This document shows positions 63,768 to 64,000 of a DNA stretch of 64,000 bases, in pieces. Under the pieces are notes generated by a model. It ran no database searches. It was not told where the DNA came from and saw only the letters and a program-made list of their open reading frames with translations. The translations under genes were made by a program, and so were the position numbers. The stretch is from Halorussus salinisoli. Its GTDB lineage: Archaea > Halobacteriota > Halobacteria > Halobacteriales > Haladaptataceae. The stretch spans positions 62,001 to 126,000 of the forward strand of contig SZNP01000007.1 of assembly GCA_005239435.1 (NCBI GenBank), read 5' to 3'. Each line of letters starts with the position of its first letter. Within the stretch, counting starts at the first letter, position 1.

Positions 63768-64000
63768 ATGACCGAGGGGTGGACCGACCCGCAGACGCCA
63801 TCGTGGCAGTCCGGGCCAGTTGCAGACGAGCGAGATGCGGAACGACCGTTCAGTCAGCGTCCCGGCGACGGTTCGGTCGGCCGGGCCGACCTCCAGCGCG
63901 ACCAGACGGTCCGACAGTGGGGGCCGGTCACGCCGAGCGCGACCCAGATCGGCCGGGCGGAGTCGCCCGACGCCGACCTCTCGGAGAGCGTCCGCCGACT
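63768..64000 (+). CDS. Unrecognised protein (N-terminal part only)
   Basis: Open to the end of the window; 78 residues visible, beginning MTEGWTDPQTPSWQSGPVAD. The visible part is hydrophilic, rich in D, Q, R and P, with no signal peptide, membrane segment or motif, so it looks like a disordered N-terminus. A TATA box at the leaderless distance and haloarchaeal codon use support a real gene. The function cannot be judged from this fragment. Confidence 0.6.
   Translation, partial: MTEGWTDPQTPSWQSGPVADERDAERPFSQRPGDGSVGRADLQRDQTVRQWGPVTPSATQIGRAESPDADLSESVRR

Overview
The window is a stretch of haloarchaeal (class Halobacteria) chromosome. The evidence is high G+C, strongly acidic protein sequences, TATA boxes 24-32 bases upstream of start codons with little or no leader, and archaeal hallmark genes: aMBF1, archaeal triosephosphate isomerase, an intron-bearing tRNA-Trp, type IV pilins with the archaeal H-domain, and a halocyanin. 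I cannot name the genus. No CRISPR array, insertion sequence, integrase or ribosomal RNA operon is visible; most of the window reads as core chromosome with small patches of decay.

Layout. 1-5 kb: end of an AK6/Fap7-like kinase gene, a CDP-alcohol phosphatidyltransferase, aMBF1, tpiA and an S9 peptidase. 5-11 kb: a HerA-like ATPase, a pentapeptide-repeat protein fused to a K+-channel-like pore, PsiE and DNA polymerase IV with a PIP-box-rich tail. 11-17 kb: a complete five-gene oligopeptide-type ABC importer operon (binding protein, two permeases, two ATPases). 17-21 kb: membrane and repeat proteins, a secreted beta-helix protein, tRNA-Trp whose intron looks like a box C/D guide RNA, and two small or membrane haloarchaeal proteins. 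21.8-25 kb: guaB, a 39-residue zinc finger, a GNAT and a P-loop kinase. 25-28.5 kb: a regulator divergent from a berberine-bridge-type flavoenzyme with a perfect 9-bp dyad between them, then a decay zone (frameshifted relic, tRNA-Lys, truncated guaB copy).

28.5-36 kb: an RCK-DHH protein, PRC-barrel protein, aminotransferase, wHTH regulator, a chorismate-amidating synthase pair (pabA/pabB or trpG/trpE) and two tandem pilins. 36.5-44.5 kb: a four-repeat homing-endonuclease-associated protein, halocyanin, a two-copy membrane family (second copy at 58 kb), an M48 protease, leuS, MoxR and a small protein resembling the Htur_1727 rSAM-partnered family. 44.5-45 kb: a gene-free region rich in perfect hairpins. 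45-51.8 kb: a minus-strand operon (transglutaminase/DUF4129, DUF7269-like, DUF58, DUF7519-like) that normally works with MoxR. 52-64 kb: a ThDP enzyme, an ABC exporter whose first permease carries a PrsW-like tail, cytochrome P450, a D-lactate/glycolate dehydrogenase-type flavoenzyme, a doubly frameshifted histidine kinase and the start of an unrecognised gene.

Nothing here is an obvious new defence island. The most interesting leads are the dyad operator with the flavoenzyme, the RCK-DHH protein with a DHF motif, the ABC permease/PrsW fusion, the hairpin-rich region with dispersed copies, the DinB tail with four PIP-like motifs, and the truncated guaB copy. Family numbers (DUFs, TIGRFAMs) are from memory and unverified.
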